Assembly: GCA_036488875.1 (NCBI GenBank)
Contig: DASXGW010000001.1
Coordinates: 491,312 to 555,311, forward strand
From: Candidatus Baltobacteraceae bacterium
GTDB taxonomy: Bacteria; Vulcanimicrobiota; Vulcanimicrobiia; Vulcanimicrobiales; Vulcanimicrobiaceae
Length of the DNA stretch: 64,000 nt
Direction: 5' to 3'
Shown here: positions 44,053 to 52,464 of the stretch, piece by piece
Layout: each line of letters begins with the position of its first letter
How positions within the stretch are numbered: the first letter of the stretch is position 1
Position numbers and translations under genes: made by a program
Notes under the pieces: model-generated
The model's database searches: none
Seen by the model: only the letters and a program-made list of their open reading frames with translations
What the model was told of the DNA's origin: nothing

Positions 44053-44574
44053 GTGGACGAGGTCTACGTCCGGACCGACGAGGCGGCGATCGCGGAAGCG
44101 CGGATCGATGCCATGGTGCGCGAGTATCAAACGAAGCTCGCACGCTACGTACGCCGGATGGTAGGCGATGCCGAAGCTGCGCTCGACCTGACGCAAGACG
44201 TGTTCTTGGCGGCGTATCGCATGCTCAAAGGCGATCCGCAGCGCGAGTTGACGGCCGGGTGGCTGTATCGTGCGGCGACGAACGCGGCGATCTCGTTCAT
44301 GCGGCGTAAGAAGATCCTCCGGATGCTCCCGCTCGATCGCGACGTCGATCGCGGCGAGTGGCGCATCGACGAGCGCAGTGCCGCATCGGTGGATCTGCAA
44401 GCCGCGTTGCAGCGGCTGCCGGCAGAACAATCGGCGGCGGTGCTATTGACGAGTTACGCAGGATACTCGTCGCAAGAAGCGGCGGCGATGCTGGGAACGA
44501 CGGCCGATGCCGTGCGCCAGCGAGTGTGCCGCGCGATGAGGGTTCTACGAGCAACGATGACGGAGGAAACATGA
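44053..44574 (+). CDS. ECF-type RNA polymerase sigma factor
   Basis: A 173-residue sigma-70 family factor. Region 2 is DLTQDVFLAAYRMLKG (residues about 55-72) and region 4 has RLPAEQSAAVLLTSYAGYSSQEAAAMLGTT with the RQRVCRAMR recognition helix. GTG 44053 follows aaagggggg. ATGA overlap with the next gene, an anti-sigma/TonB fusion, makes it a matched sigma/anti-sigma pair. Target promoters are unknown. Confidence 0.92.
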   Translation: MDEVYVRTDEAAIAEARIDAMVREYQTKLARYVRRMVGDAEAALDLTQDVFLAAYRMLKGDPQRELTAGWLYRAATNAAISFMRRKKILRMLPLDRDVDRGEWRIDERSAASVDLQAALQRLPAEQSAAVLLTSYAGYSSQEAAAMLGTTADAVRQRVCRAMRVLRATMTEET

Positions 44575-45569
44575 TCGGGGAATGCGCGCGAGCCGAGGTG
44601 CTTGCCGGCGCGGTAGCGCTGGGCGAAGCTTCGGACGCCGAACGCGAGCAATACCGGCGGCATATTGCAGCCTGCCGGCGTTGCGTCAACGCGTTCGGTG
44701 GAGAGCGCGAAATCGAGCGCACGGCGAGTGTCGTCGAGCGCGCGAGAGAGAGCGAAACGTGGCAGCCCGATCTTCGGGGCTGGATGACGGCGCGTCAGAA
44801 ACGCCGCGCGATGACGTGGCGCTTCGGTCTGTCCGGCATCGCCGCGGCGATCGTCGTTTCGTTAGGTCTTCACGCGCTGATCGCGGCCAATATCTCCGTT
44901 CCGGCGCCGTCGTCGGATGCGCAGCCCACGACCGTCGCGTTCGGCGGCATGCAAGTGACGCTCGAACGCCGCCCACGGGCGACGCATCACGCAGCGCCGT
45001 CCGGGAGCGTATCGGCAGCCGCCCCGCGGCTCGAGGTGGTGCACAACGTCGTCACGCTGCACCGTCCCGCCGCGCCCGTCGTCGCACAGGCCGCACCGCG
45101 TATCGCCGCCACTCCGAAGCCGGTCACGGGCAAGACGAAGCCGCAAGTAGTACGCCTGGTGGCAATGGTGCCGACACTGCGCGACGAGCGCTCGATTTCG
45201 GCGTTGAAAACCGCTGCGACGGCGCCGCCGCCGGTGGCGCGCGCCGAGTCGATGGCCATCGTTCCAAACGTCTCGGTGATTCGCGACGCGATGCCGGTCG
45301 GCGGTGAAAACGCGATCGTTCCGCATCCGTCGCTCATCGCGTACAACGAGGGTGCCGAAGGCACGACGGCCTTCGAAGTGCTCATCGACGAAAAGGGCGC
45401 GCCGATGAAGTGCACGATCACCAAACCGTCGGGGTTCCTCGTGCTCGACGACGCCGTCTGCAAGGCGGCCATGCGCGTGCGCTACTCGCCCAAGACGATC
45501 AACGGTCGCGCCGTTTCGGGTGTCTACCGCGACGCGTTTACCTTCCGCTCCTCCGACGATCAACAGTAG
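44571..45569 (+). CDS. Anti-sigma factor fused to a TonB C-terminal domain
   Basis: A 332-residue membrane protein. The N-terminal zinc-type anti-sigma motif is RHIAACRRCVN (H-x3-C-x2-C). A transmembrane helix (residues about 83-105, LSGIAAAIVVSLGLHALIA) is followed by a long Ala/Pro-rich linker and a C-terminal TonB domain (TTAFEVLIDEKGAPMKCTI and VCKAAMRVRYSPKT). The arrangement suggests sigma release in response to an outer-membrane or periplasmic signal. ATG 44571 has a perfect cggagg. Overlaps the sigma gene by four bases. Confidence 0.85.
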   Translation: MIGECARAEVLAGAVALGEASDAEREQYRRHIAACRRCVNAFGGEREIERTASVVERARESETWQPDLRGWMTARQKRRAMTWRFGLSGIAAAIVVSLGLHALIAANISVPAPSSDAQPTTVAFGGMQVTLERRPRATHHAAPSGSVSAAAPRLEVVHNVVTLHRPAAPVVAQAAPRIAATPKPVTGKTKPQVVRLVAMVPTLRDERSISALKTAATAPPPVARAESMAIVPNVSVIRDAMPVGGENAIVPHPSLIAYNEGAEGTTAFEVLIDEKGAPMKCTITKPSGFLVLDDAVCKAAMRVRYSPKTINGRAVSGVYRDAFTFRSSDDQQ

Positions 45570-45614
45570 ACGCCTTCGCTTAGTCCTCTCCTAGCCACTC
45601 AACCGAGAAGAGTT

Positions 45615-45650
45615 TCGCATCATCGCTCCGGCAGTGATGCGATTCTTTTT
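45615..45650 (+). terminator. Rho-independent terminator after the anti-sigma gene
   Basis: TCGCATCA (45615-45622) pairs perfectly with TGATGCGA (45635-45642) across a 12-base loop, followed by TTCTTTTT. It lies 46 bases past the stop codon, just before the convergent GNAT gene. Confidence 0.8.
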
Positions 45651-45657
45651 CCGCAGC

Positions 45658-46155
45658 TTATTCGATGGACTTGCGAAAAAACGCCAGCATCTTCGTCGGT
45701 TCCGCCATGATGCGAAACTCTTCGAAGCCCCAACTGCGCGCTTGCTGAATTGCGCGCGGGTTGTTCATCGGAAGGCAGAACGTCAAGGTCTTGATGTTAC
45801 GCTTCATGGCGAGGCGCTGCACCTCGGTCACCAACTCGGTACCGACTTCGGCATTTCCCGTACCGTCGTGACGCAGTCGTAAGCCTTCCATCATCGCCAC
45901 GTCCATGCCGTTAGCGGCCTCGGGATCTTCGTAGCCGACCGGAAGCTTCATCACCAGCTGTACCATGCCAAGCAGTCCGCTGTGGTCTTCAGCTATGAGA
46001 ATATAACGGCGACCGGCGCGCTGCTCGGTCAGCCATTTGACGATGCGCTGATTCCACGTTTCTTTCGCCGGCGGTGCCCCGGTGACGACGCCGTCTTTTA
46101 CCAGGCGTTCGAGATCGGTGGCTTGCGCGAAGCGAATGAAGACCTTATTGGCCAC
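45658..46155 (-). CDS. GNAT-family N-acetyltransferase
   Basis: A 165-residue acetyltransferase-like protein. The GNAT fold is seen in VFIRFAQATDLERL at the start, RRYILIAEDHSGLLGMVQL mid-protein and AEVGTELVTEVQRLAMKRNIKTL where acetyl-CoA binds. The usual R-x-x-G-x-G/A is not clear. Substrate unknown. GTG 46155 start; convergent with the sigma operon through the terminator at 45615. Confidence 0.75.
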   Translation of the reverse strand: MANKVFIRFAQATDLERLVKDGVVTGAPPAKETWNQRIVKWLTEQRAGRRYILIAEDHSGLLGMVQLVMKLPVGYEDPEAANGMDVAMMEGLRLRHDGTGNAEVGTELVTEVQRLAMKRNIKTLTFCLPMNNPRAIQQARSWGFEEFRIMAEPTKMLAFFRKSIE

Positions 46156-46211
46156 GAGCGCAACATTCCGCCGCCGGGGAGAAGGCTACCTTCAGACGAA
46201 ATCCGGCGGCC

Positions 46212-47636
46212 ATGGCTGACGGGCCGTTTATTTATCGCTTTACGCGAGATTTGCGTTTGGAAGACCACGCCGGACTCGCCGCTGCCGGAGCGCGCGGCGC
46301 GGTGCTGCCGCTGCTCGTCATCGATCGCGCGCTCGAAGCTCGGCTCGCGCACTCGCCGCGCAGGGCGTCGTTCTTTTGCGCGGCAGTGCGCGCGCTCGAT
46401 GCCGAGCTGGCCGAGCGTGGCAGCCGTCTCATCGTTCGCCGCGGGCCCGCGGGGAAGACGATCAAGAACGTCGCGCACGCTATCGGTGCGGCCGGCGTTG
46501 CGTGGAGCGCCGCTTACGACGGCGTCGCGATGCATAGCGATCAGCGGCTGCAATCGGAACTCGAAGAAGCGGGTCTCTCGGCAACGCTCGTGCACGACGC
46601 ACCGGCGATCGGACCGGAGGAGACCGCCGCGGCGCGTTCGATTGCGGGGTTGGGATATCGCGCGTTCGCACCCTATTACGACGTTTGGCGCGAGCTGCCG
46701 GTCGTTTCACACGAGCATCCGCTGCTGGTTCGTTTTGCCGAAAGCGATCTTCACAGCGAGCCGCTGCCGTTGGCTGCCGAATACGGTGGAAGCGATCGGG
46801 AAACCGGCGCCGGTGCCGCCGCCGCGCGGCGCATTTTCGGCCAGTTTCTCAACGAGTCGGCAATCCAATATCTGGTCGCCGCGCGCGTCCCGTCGGACGA
46901 ACGCACGTCGCATCTCTCGCCGCACTTGTCGTTTGGAACGATCTCGGCTCGCGCCGTCGTAAAGGCCACGCGCGACCGGTTGAACGACCCGTTTCTGCTC
47001 AGCGAAGAACGGCTCTCGCTGCGCGCTTTTTTACGGTCGATCGCACATCGAGATTTTTTCTTGCAGCTTTCGTGGTTTCACCCCGATACGCACGAGCAAC
47101 CGCTGCAGGAGAAGATGCGCGGATTTTCATTTGCGCGGTCGCATCCGGCACTCGACTCTTGGCGCGGTGGTAAGACCGGATTTCCGTTGGTCGACGCCGC
47201 GATCCGCCAACTGCACGAGTCGGGATGGATCCACCCGCACGCACGCGCCGTGGCCGCGTCGTTTCTCTGTTTCGATCTCGGCGTCGACTGGCGCGTTGGA
47301 CGCGACGAATGGGACCGGTGGCTAGTTGAAGACGATCCGGCGATCGCGACCGGAAACTGGCAATGGATCGCGGGTGTGGGAGCGGATATGGCGCAGTATC
47401 CGCGCATTTACAACCCCGAACGGCAACGCCGCCGGTACGATCCCGACGGCGCGTACGTGCGGCGCTGGGTTGCGGAGCTCGAGCATCGACCGATGGCGGT
47501 GTGGCCGACCGACGGTGCGTCCGCGCAACTTCCCCTCGAGCTCTTTCCCGCCGATTCGTACCCCGCGCCGATCGTGGATCACGAGGCAGCGGCGCGTGAG
47601 TTTCTCGCGCGTTATCGCGCGTTCGTTTCGGGTTGA
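46212..47636 (+). CDS. Deoxyribodipyrimidine photo-lyase (cryptochrome/photolyase family)
   Basis: A 474-residue FAD-dependent DNA repair enzyme. N-terminal alpha/beta domain begins with FTRDLRLEDHAGL; the FAD domain has SHLSPHLSFG, GWIHPHARAVAASFL, GNWQWIAGVG and YPRIYNPERQ. It repairs UV dimers with light. The WFRRDLR start residue Trp is replaced by Tyr/Arg. ATG 46212. Its end overlaps the convergent zinc-finger gene by 25 bases. Class (CPD or 6-4) is not decided. Confidence 0.93.
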   Translation: MADGPFIYRFTRDLRLEDHAGLAAAGARGAVLPLLVIDRALEARLAHSPRRASFFCAAVRALDAELAERGSRLIVRRGPAGKTIKNVAHAIGAAGVAWSAAYDGVAMHSDQRLQSELEEAGLSATLVHDAPAIGPEETAAARSIAGLGYRAFAPYYDVWRELPVVSHEHPLLVRFAESDLHSEPLPLAAEYGGSDRETGAGAAAARRIFGQFLNESAIQYLVAARVPSDERTSHLSPHLSFGTISARAVVKATRDRLNDPFLLSEERLSLRAFLRSIAHRDFFLQLSWFHPDTHEQPLQEKMRGFSFARSHPALDSWRGGKTGFPLVDAAIRQLHESGWIHPHARAVAASFLCFDLGVDWRVGRDEWDRWLVEDDPAIATGNWQWIAGVGADMAQYPRIYNPERQRRRYDPDGAYVRRWVAELEHRPMAVWPTDGASAQLPLELFPADSYPAPIVDHEAAAREFLARYRAFVSG

Positions 47637-48202
47637 CCGGTTTGATCGAGCGGCAAGCGCTCTTCGATCCAGTCGCCGACGATCGGGACGCGTACGTCGT
47701 CACCGTTCCAGGTCTTGATGCCGTAGTAGACGCTGGCGACCAAGAACAACGGCACGAGGAACGGTAAGAGCACCGACGGCGCGAGTCCGATCCAGGGCAG
47801 ATTGGCGACGACCGACATGATCCCGCCGATACCGAGGATTGCGACGTTGAAACCCAGCGCTTGAAGGGCTTGCCGGCGCAGATACCGCGATTGCTTGCGA
47901 TCGAGCAGCGAGAGCAGCGCCAGCGGCCACAGCGGATATCCCAGCGAAACGAGCGCGCGGGACTCAACGGAGTCCGGGAGCGTTGCGACCTCGGCTTTTC
48001 GAATAACGGTCGCGGGCTGCGGGTGCGGCGGCGGCACTTGTCCGCCGATGTGCGTGCGCGTTGCGGTGGCCGCTTCGACTTTGGCCGCTAGACGGCACCC
48101 GGGACAACTGCCGCGTTCGTCGCGACAGGTCGCGCAGATCGGCTTACGGCAATCGACGCACGCTGCGACCGACGGGACGTTAGAGTGAAAATAGCAATCC
48201 AT
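47612..48202 (-). CDS. Zinc-finger protein with DUF4870-like membrane tail
   Basis: A 196-residue protein. The N-terminus has four to six cysteines in a B-box-like pattern (ACVDCRKPICATC and GSCPGC). Residues about 95-180 form a Tic20/DUF4870-like membrane part (RRQALQALGFNVAILGIGG). Such small proteins are common but uncharacterised. ATG 48202. Divergent from the MsbA-like exporter with about 96 bases between. Confidence 0.75.
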   Translation of the reverse strand: MDCYFHSNVPSVAACVDCRKPICATCRDERGSCPGCRLAAKVEAATATRTHIGGQVPPPHPQPATVIRKAEVATLPDSVESRALVSLGYPLWPLALLSLLDRKQSRYLRRQALQALGFNVAILGIGGIMSVVANLPWIGLAPSVLLPFLVPLFLVASVYYGIKTWNGDDVRVPIVGDWIEERLPLDQTGQPETNAR

Positions 48203-48298
48203 GGTGGTGAGCTGGCCCCCTTTGGCGGTAACACTACGAGCTACCGGCGCGGGCCGCGGGAGGTTTCACGCCCACCCGGCCGCAAAACGGTGCCGCCG

Positions 48299-50059
48299 AT
48301 GACCCGACGCTCGATCCTCAACCGGTTGGCGATCGAAGCCCGCCCCTACTACCCCCGCATTATCGTAGCGACGCTCTTGGGCGCGCTGGCGGGCGTGTTG
48401 ACGCTCGTTCCCCCGGCGGCCTTCCGAACGATCATCAATCACGTTCTGGCGCCGGCGGGCGGCACCCAACCCGACTTGCACGCCCTGGCGGTGGCGCTCG
48501 TCGCGACGTTCGTCGCTCTCGTGCTCGCCAACGTCGCTACCTACTCGCAAACCTATTTGACCGCCTGGAGCGGTCAGCATTTGGTCGCGCGCCTGCGCGT
48601 GCGGCTGTTCGAACGGCTGTTGAATCTGCCGCTCTCGGAGTTTGACAAGTGGCGCCCGGGCGAGCTGCTGGCGCGCTTCTCGGCAGACTTGACGATGATG
48701 ACCGACGCGGTGAGCGTTTCGCTGCCGCAGCTCGTCGTCGCGCTGGTCACGTTCGTTTCGTCGTTTGTGACGATGATGTACCTGGATTGGCGTTTGACGC
48801 TCTCGCTGGTGGGCGTAGCGCTCGTCGTTCCCTTCGTCGTGTCGAAGTTCCAACGTCTGATCACGACGTCGACTCAGCGCGCGCAAGCGCGCATTGCCGA
48901 CCTTTCCGCCAACCTCACCGAAGTGCTGTCGGGTCAGCGCGTCGTCAAGGCTTTTGGACGCGAAGAGTTCGAGGTCGCACGGTTCACGACACGCAACGAC
49001 GACTTTTTCGGCGCCTACATGAAGCTCACGCAGTTCATTCAAACGCAGCCGCTGGTCGTTTCGACGATCATGGTAGTCGCCGTCGTACTGGTCATGGCGC
49101 TTTCGATCCGCGAGGTCGTGGTCGTACATCGTCTCGATACCGGTACGGTCTTCATGTACTGGGCGCTGCTCGTCAACCTGATGAACCCGATGAATCGCGT
49201 GGCCGCCTTCTTCGGCGACATCAATAAGGCGATCGTCGGCGCGGGCCGCGTCTTCGAAGTCCTCGATCTGCCGGTGGAAACCCGCGACGCCGCGGCGGCG
49301 CGGCCGCTGCCGGCCATTGCGGGACGGATCGAGTTCGCCGACGTTTCCTTTACGTATAGCGCGGGGGAGGCGCCGGCGCTGCGGCACGTCAACGCGACGA
49401 TCGAGGCCGGGGAGATCGTCGCGCTGGTCGGACCCTCGGGTGCCGGCAAGACCACCTTGGTCAACCTCGTTCCGCGTTTTTACGAACCGCAAGACGGCAG
49501 AGTGCTCGTCGACGGGATCGATCTGGCGACGGTCGAGCTCGCCGATCTCCGGCGCGCGATCGCGATCGTGCCGCAGGAGGTGCAGCTCTTCCGCGGCTCG
49601 GTACTCGAGAACATCCGCTACGGCCGGCTCGAGGCCAGCGACGACGAGGTCGTGGCCGCCGCGCGTGACGCTAACGTCGAGGACTTCGTTCGCGGCTTCC
49701 CCGACGGATACAAGACCGGCGTCGGCGAGCGCGGCGTCCGCCTCTCGGGAGGCGAGCGCCAGCGCATCGCGATCGCGCGAGCCATCCTGCGCGATCCCCG
49801 AATCTTGATCCTGGACGAGGCCACCAGCGCCCTCGACAGCCACTCCGAAGCCATGATCGAACAGGCCCTCGACCGGCTCTTGCCCGGGCGCACCACCCTC
49901 ATCATCGCCCATCGCCTCACGACCATCCGCCGCGCGCATAAGGTGCTCTATATCGAGGGGGGAAGGGTGGCCGAAATCGGCACCCATGAGGAGCTGCTGG
50001 CACGAAAAGGCGCCTATGCCCGCCTCCACGCCGCCCAGTTCGCGAGTCGCGGCACTTAA
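48299..50059 (+). CDS. ABC-type exporter, MsbA-like (lipid/multidrug)
   Basis: A 586-residue half-transporter. Six membrane helices (residues about 15-310), then an ATPase with Walker A GPSGAGKTTL near 385, signature LSGGERQRIAIARA near 485, Walker B ILILDEATSALDS and switch AHRLTTI. The size suits MsbA-like lipid flippases. ATG 48299 is chosen over GTG 48185, which overlaps the divergent gene. The stop TAA 50057-50059 is also part of a sigma-28-like promoter. Substrate unknown. Confidence 0.9.
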   Translation: MTRRSILNRLAIEARPYYPRIIVATLLGALAGVLTLVPPAAFRTIINHVLAPAGGTQPDLHALAVALVATFVALVLANVATYSQTYLTAWSGQHLVARLRVRLFERLLNLPLSEFDKWRPGELLARFSADLTMMTDAVSVSLPQLVVALVTFVSSFVTMMYLDWRLTLSLVGVALVVPFVVSKFQRLITTSTQRAQARIADLSANLTEVLSGQRVVKAFGREEFEVARFTTRNDDFFGAYMKLTQFIQTQPLVVSTIMVVAVVLVMALSIREVVVVHRLDTGTVFMYWALLVNLMNPMNRVAAFFGDINKAIVGAGRVFEVLDLPVETRDAAAARPLPAIAGRIEFADVSFTYSAGEAPALRHVNATIEAGEIVALVGPSGAGKTTLVNLVPRFYEPQDGRVLVDGIDLATVELADLRRAIAIVPQEVQLFRGSVLENIRYGRLEASDDEVVAAARDANVEDFVRGFPDGYKTGVGERGVRLSGGERQRIAIARAILRDPRILILDEATSALDSHSEAMIEQALDRLLPGRTTLIIAHRLTTIRRAHKVLYIEGGRVAEIGTHEELLARKGAYARLHAAQFASRGT

Positions 50060-50083
50060 AAACCAGGCGGGCGAGGCCGATAG
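50057..50083 (+). promoter_or_regulatory. Sigma-28-like flagellar promoter before flgB
   Basis: TAAA at 50057-50060, a 15-base spacer and GCCGATAG at 50076-50083, against the consensus TAAA-N15-GCCGATAA. It overlaps the ABC exporter stop codon. The likely start of transcription is only a few bases from GTG 50089/ATG 50092, so the message may be nearly leaderless. Confidence 0.7.
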
Positions 50084-50091
50084 CTGATGTG

Positions 50092-50529
50092 ATGAGTGAT
50101 GTCGGCGGCATCTCGTTCGGCCCGACTGTCGATCTGTTGAACAACGCGGTCGACGGCGCGGGAAAAGAACAGCAACAAATCTCCAACAACCTGGCGAACG
50201 TCAACACGCCGAACTTCCGCCGTTCGACCGTGTCGTTCAAGGATGCCCTGGCTGCGACCCTCGGCGCGCCGGCCAGTCCCGACGAGCTCGCTCTAGCGAC
50301 CGACGACGATCGCCAGTTCGACGTCAACGGCGCGTTGCCGCCGATTCCGTACGGTCCGAAGGCGCAAGTCGACGAGACGACCCAGATGCGCGTCGATCAC
50401 AGCAACGTCGATCTCGATCAAGAGATGGCCAAGCTCCAGCAGAACTCCGGCTATCAAGAAACGATGACGGCGCTGCTCAAGAATCAGTACGCGTGGCTGC
50501 GCGAATCGATCGAGGAGCAAACGCACTAA
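50092..50529 (+). CDS. flgB: Flagellar basal-body rod protein FlgB
   Basis: A 145-residue proximal rod protein. It has the conserved QQISNNLANVNTPNFRR near residue 30 and a C-terminal helix (LLKNQYAWLRESIE) as in rod proteins. The TAATG overlap with flgC gives coupled translation. ATG 50092; GTG 50089 is a tandem alternative. No ribosome site is visible. Confidence 0.94.
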   Translation: MSDVGGISFGPTVDLLNNAVDGAGKEQQQISNNLANVNTPNFRRSTVSFKDALAATLGAPASPDELALATDDDRQFDVNGALPPIPYGPKAQVDETTQMRVDHSNVDLDQEMAKLQQNSGYQETMTALLKNQYAWLRESIEEQTH

Positions 50530-51014
50530 TGCCGGGCTTCTATAATACGATCGAGATCAGCGCTTCCGCGCTGTCGGCCGAACGTCTGGCGATGGACGTG
50601 ATTGCCAACAATATCGCCAACGCCAACACGACGCGCACGCCGCAAGGCGGGGCCTTCAAACGGCAGCTCATCGTCTTCTCGCAGACGCCCGAAGGGCCCG
50701 CGCAAGCCGGCAACGGTTTCCCGCAGTTCGGCACGAACGGCAGTTCGTTTTCGTCGGACGTCAACACGACCGAACCGAACGTCGAGGGCGTTGAGGCGCT
50801 GGGAATCACTAACGACAACAGTCCCGATCGCATGGTGTTCGATCCCGGAAATCCCGAGGCCGACGCGCGCGGTTACGTGCATTATCCCAACGTGCAGGTC
50901 GTCAAGGAAATGGTCGACATGATGGCGGCGTCGCGAGCGTACGAGGCGAACGTCGCAGCCATTCAAGCGACCAAGTCGATGGATTCGGCGTCGCTCGGAC
51001 TGCTACAGAGTTAA
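50529..51014 (+). CDS. flgC: Flagellar basal-body rod protein FlgC
   Basis: A 161-residue rod protein. N-terminus AERLAMDVIANNIANANTT with the rod motif, and C-terminal block VHYPNVQVVKEMVDMMAASRAYEANVA, which is diagnostic. ATG 50529 overlaps the flgB stop (TAATG). Followed by fliE after 18 bases. Confidence 0.96.
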   Translation: MPGFYNTIEISASALSAERLAMDVIANNIANANTTRTPQGGAFKRQLIVFSQTPEGPAQAGNGFPQFGTNGSSFSSDVNTTEPNVEGVEALGITNDNSPDRMVFDPGNPEADARGYVHYPNVQVVKEMVDMMAASRAYEANVAAIQATKSMDSASLGLLQS

Positions 51015-51032
51015 ACCACAGAAAGAGAATTG

Positions 51033-51374
51033 ATGGATATCGACCCCTACGCCAGCGCGATCTCGAAAGTGACCCCCGGAACGTTCGTTCCGGACGTGGC
51101 GCCCGGCGGTCCGGCCGCAAAGCTCCTTCCCGACGATCAAGCCGGCGCGGGCGCCGTTTCGTTCAAAGATACGGTGAAGTCGCTGCTCGATGACGTTAAC
51201 GACAAGATGGTCAACGCGAGCCAGATGTCGCAAGACCTTGCGACCGGCAAGAGCAACGATTTCGACGGCACGATCAAGTCGGTGGAAGAGGCCTCGCTGG
51301 CGTTTCAGTTTACGATGGCGATCCGTAACAAGCTGATGGACGCCTACAGCGAAGTCCAACAGATGCAATTTTGA
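51033..51374 (+). CDS. fliE: Flagellar hook-basal body complex protein FliE
   Basis: A 113-residue protein linking the MS ring to the rod. The conserved C-terminal part is VEEASLAFQFTMAIRNKLMD with AYSEVQQMQF. ATG 51033. In most genomes fliF-fliG follow; here a terminator does, so the rest of the export apparatus must lie elsewhere. Confidence 0.95.
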   Translation: MDIDPYASAISKVTPGTFVPDVAPGGPAAKLLPDDQAGAGAVSFKDTVKSLLDDVNDKMVNASQMSQDLATGKSNDFDGTIKSVEEASLAFQFTMAIRNKLMDAYSEVQQMQF

Positions 51375-51417
51375 TCGATTTCCGCTCTCGACAGCCGGGT
51401 GGCGGAATGTGAAAGGC

Positions 51418-51443
51418 GGACGGTTTCGACCGTCCCCTTTTTT
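51418..51443 (+). terminator. UUCG-loop terminator after fliE
   Basis: GGACGGT (51418-51424), a TTCG tetraloop and ACCGTCC (51429-51435), followed by CC and six T. A textbook intrinsic terminator, with an A-run on the other side, so it may also work for the convergent SET-like gene. Confidence 0.88.
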
Positions 51444-51453
51444 ATTGCGCCGT

Positions 51454-52464
51454 CTACAGCGGCCGGGCGCCGGCGTGCGCGGCGAGAGCATCGAGTTGGT
51501 TGATCGCGGCCTCTTCGAGCGCGCGCACGAGCGGCGCTTCGCGCCTTCGAAGAAGACGTAACGCCTCGACGAATTTGTCGTGATTGAAGCGAACGACGCT
51601 CTCGAACACGTCGTCTGCCTGCTGCTGCGTGAGGTGATCGCGCATCAGATAGCGGAAGATGCCACGCGGCAAGTCGGGTTGGCGCGCGTTGCCGAGCATC
51701 ATAAAGGAGAGCTCCACGGTATTGCCGTCGACGCGCTTTTGCGGATAATAAATGTCGTCGCGGACCCGGCCCGAACCCAGCAATCGCAGTATAGAGAGTC
51801 GAGTTTCGAAGACTTCAACCGCTAGCGCCATGCTGTATGCGAACGGCGATGGATCGACAAAGTCGTACGTAAGCAGGTTGCCCCAGCAATCCGCGACGTT
51901 GTAACGCACGAGGACTTCGCCGGCGAACGTCCCGGTTACGCCGACGCCAGCTGTTCGGTTGAAAGGCAATGCGCTGCTCGAATGGTTTACCAGATCTACC
52001 ACAGGCATGAGGTGCGTTTTGCCGTTGTACCTGATGTCGCGGCTCCTGACGAAGCGGTGAAGAGAATTATTCGTCGATGGTTCGGCGAACCGAGCTTGGG
52101 GATCGGAAATGGCGCCCATCTGCGTGATGAACGCGACCACGTCATCGGGTAGGTCGTGCCACTTGGACTGCGAGACCCAAAGCTCTTCGGACAAGCCCGC
52201 ACTCCAGCCGAAGTACTCCTGAAGCGTTCCGAAGAGTTGGCGCTCTGCCAGGCCAACCGTCGATCCGGCACGGATGGTCAGCTTGCCGTCGCATACCTCG
52301 AGGTCCTCGGGCAAAAGAAGAAGCTTCTCGGGCGCGTGCAAGCGCACCGGAAGTTTCGGATCGATCGGAAAGATGCCATATCCGTACGGGCCGAGGCCGC
52401 GGCGTACGTTCTCGGCAACTCCACCCAGCGTTCGGAACTCGTCGAGGATATCTTCGAACGTCAT
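51454..52464 (-). CDS. SET-domain-like protein, possible lysine methyltransferase
   Basis: A 336-residue protein. The central part reads MPVVDLVNHSSSA, then TGTFAGEVLVRYN and YDFVDPSPFAYS, which is the NH and GEE/Y-x-F layout of SET-domain lysine methyltransferases of the Rubisco LSMT/SETD6 type. N- and C-terminal helical parts would bind substrate. ATG 52464 overlaps the sulfotransferase stop (ATGA), so the two genes form one operon. Lies between flagellar clusters; flagellin could be a substrate, but this is only inference. Confidence 0.7.
   Translation of the reverse strand: MTFEDILDEFRTLGGVAENVRRGLGPYGYGIFPIDPKLPVRLHAPEKLLLLPEDLEVCDGKLTIRAGSTVGLAERQLFGTLQEYFGWSAGLSEELWVSQSKWHDLPDDVVAFITQMGAISDPQARFAEPSTNNSLHRFVRSRDIRYNGKTHLMPVVDLVNHSSSALPFNRTAGVGVTGTFAGEVLVRYNVADCWGNLLTYDFVDPSPFAYSMALAVEVFETRLSILRLLGSGRVRDDIYYPQKRVDGNTVELSFMMLGNARQPDLPRGIFRYLMRDHLTQQQADDVFESVVRFNHDKFVEALRLLRRREAPLVRALEEAAINQLDALAAHAGARPL

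Noticed and set aside
48185..48298. Earlier GTG start for the MsbA-like gene
   Set aside because: It would overlap the divergent zinc-finger gene and adds a non-membrane, proline-rich segment not seen in the family.
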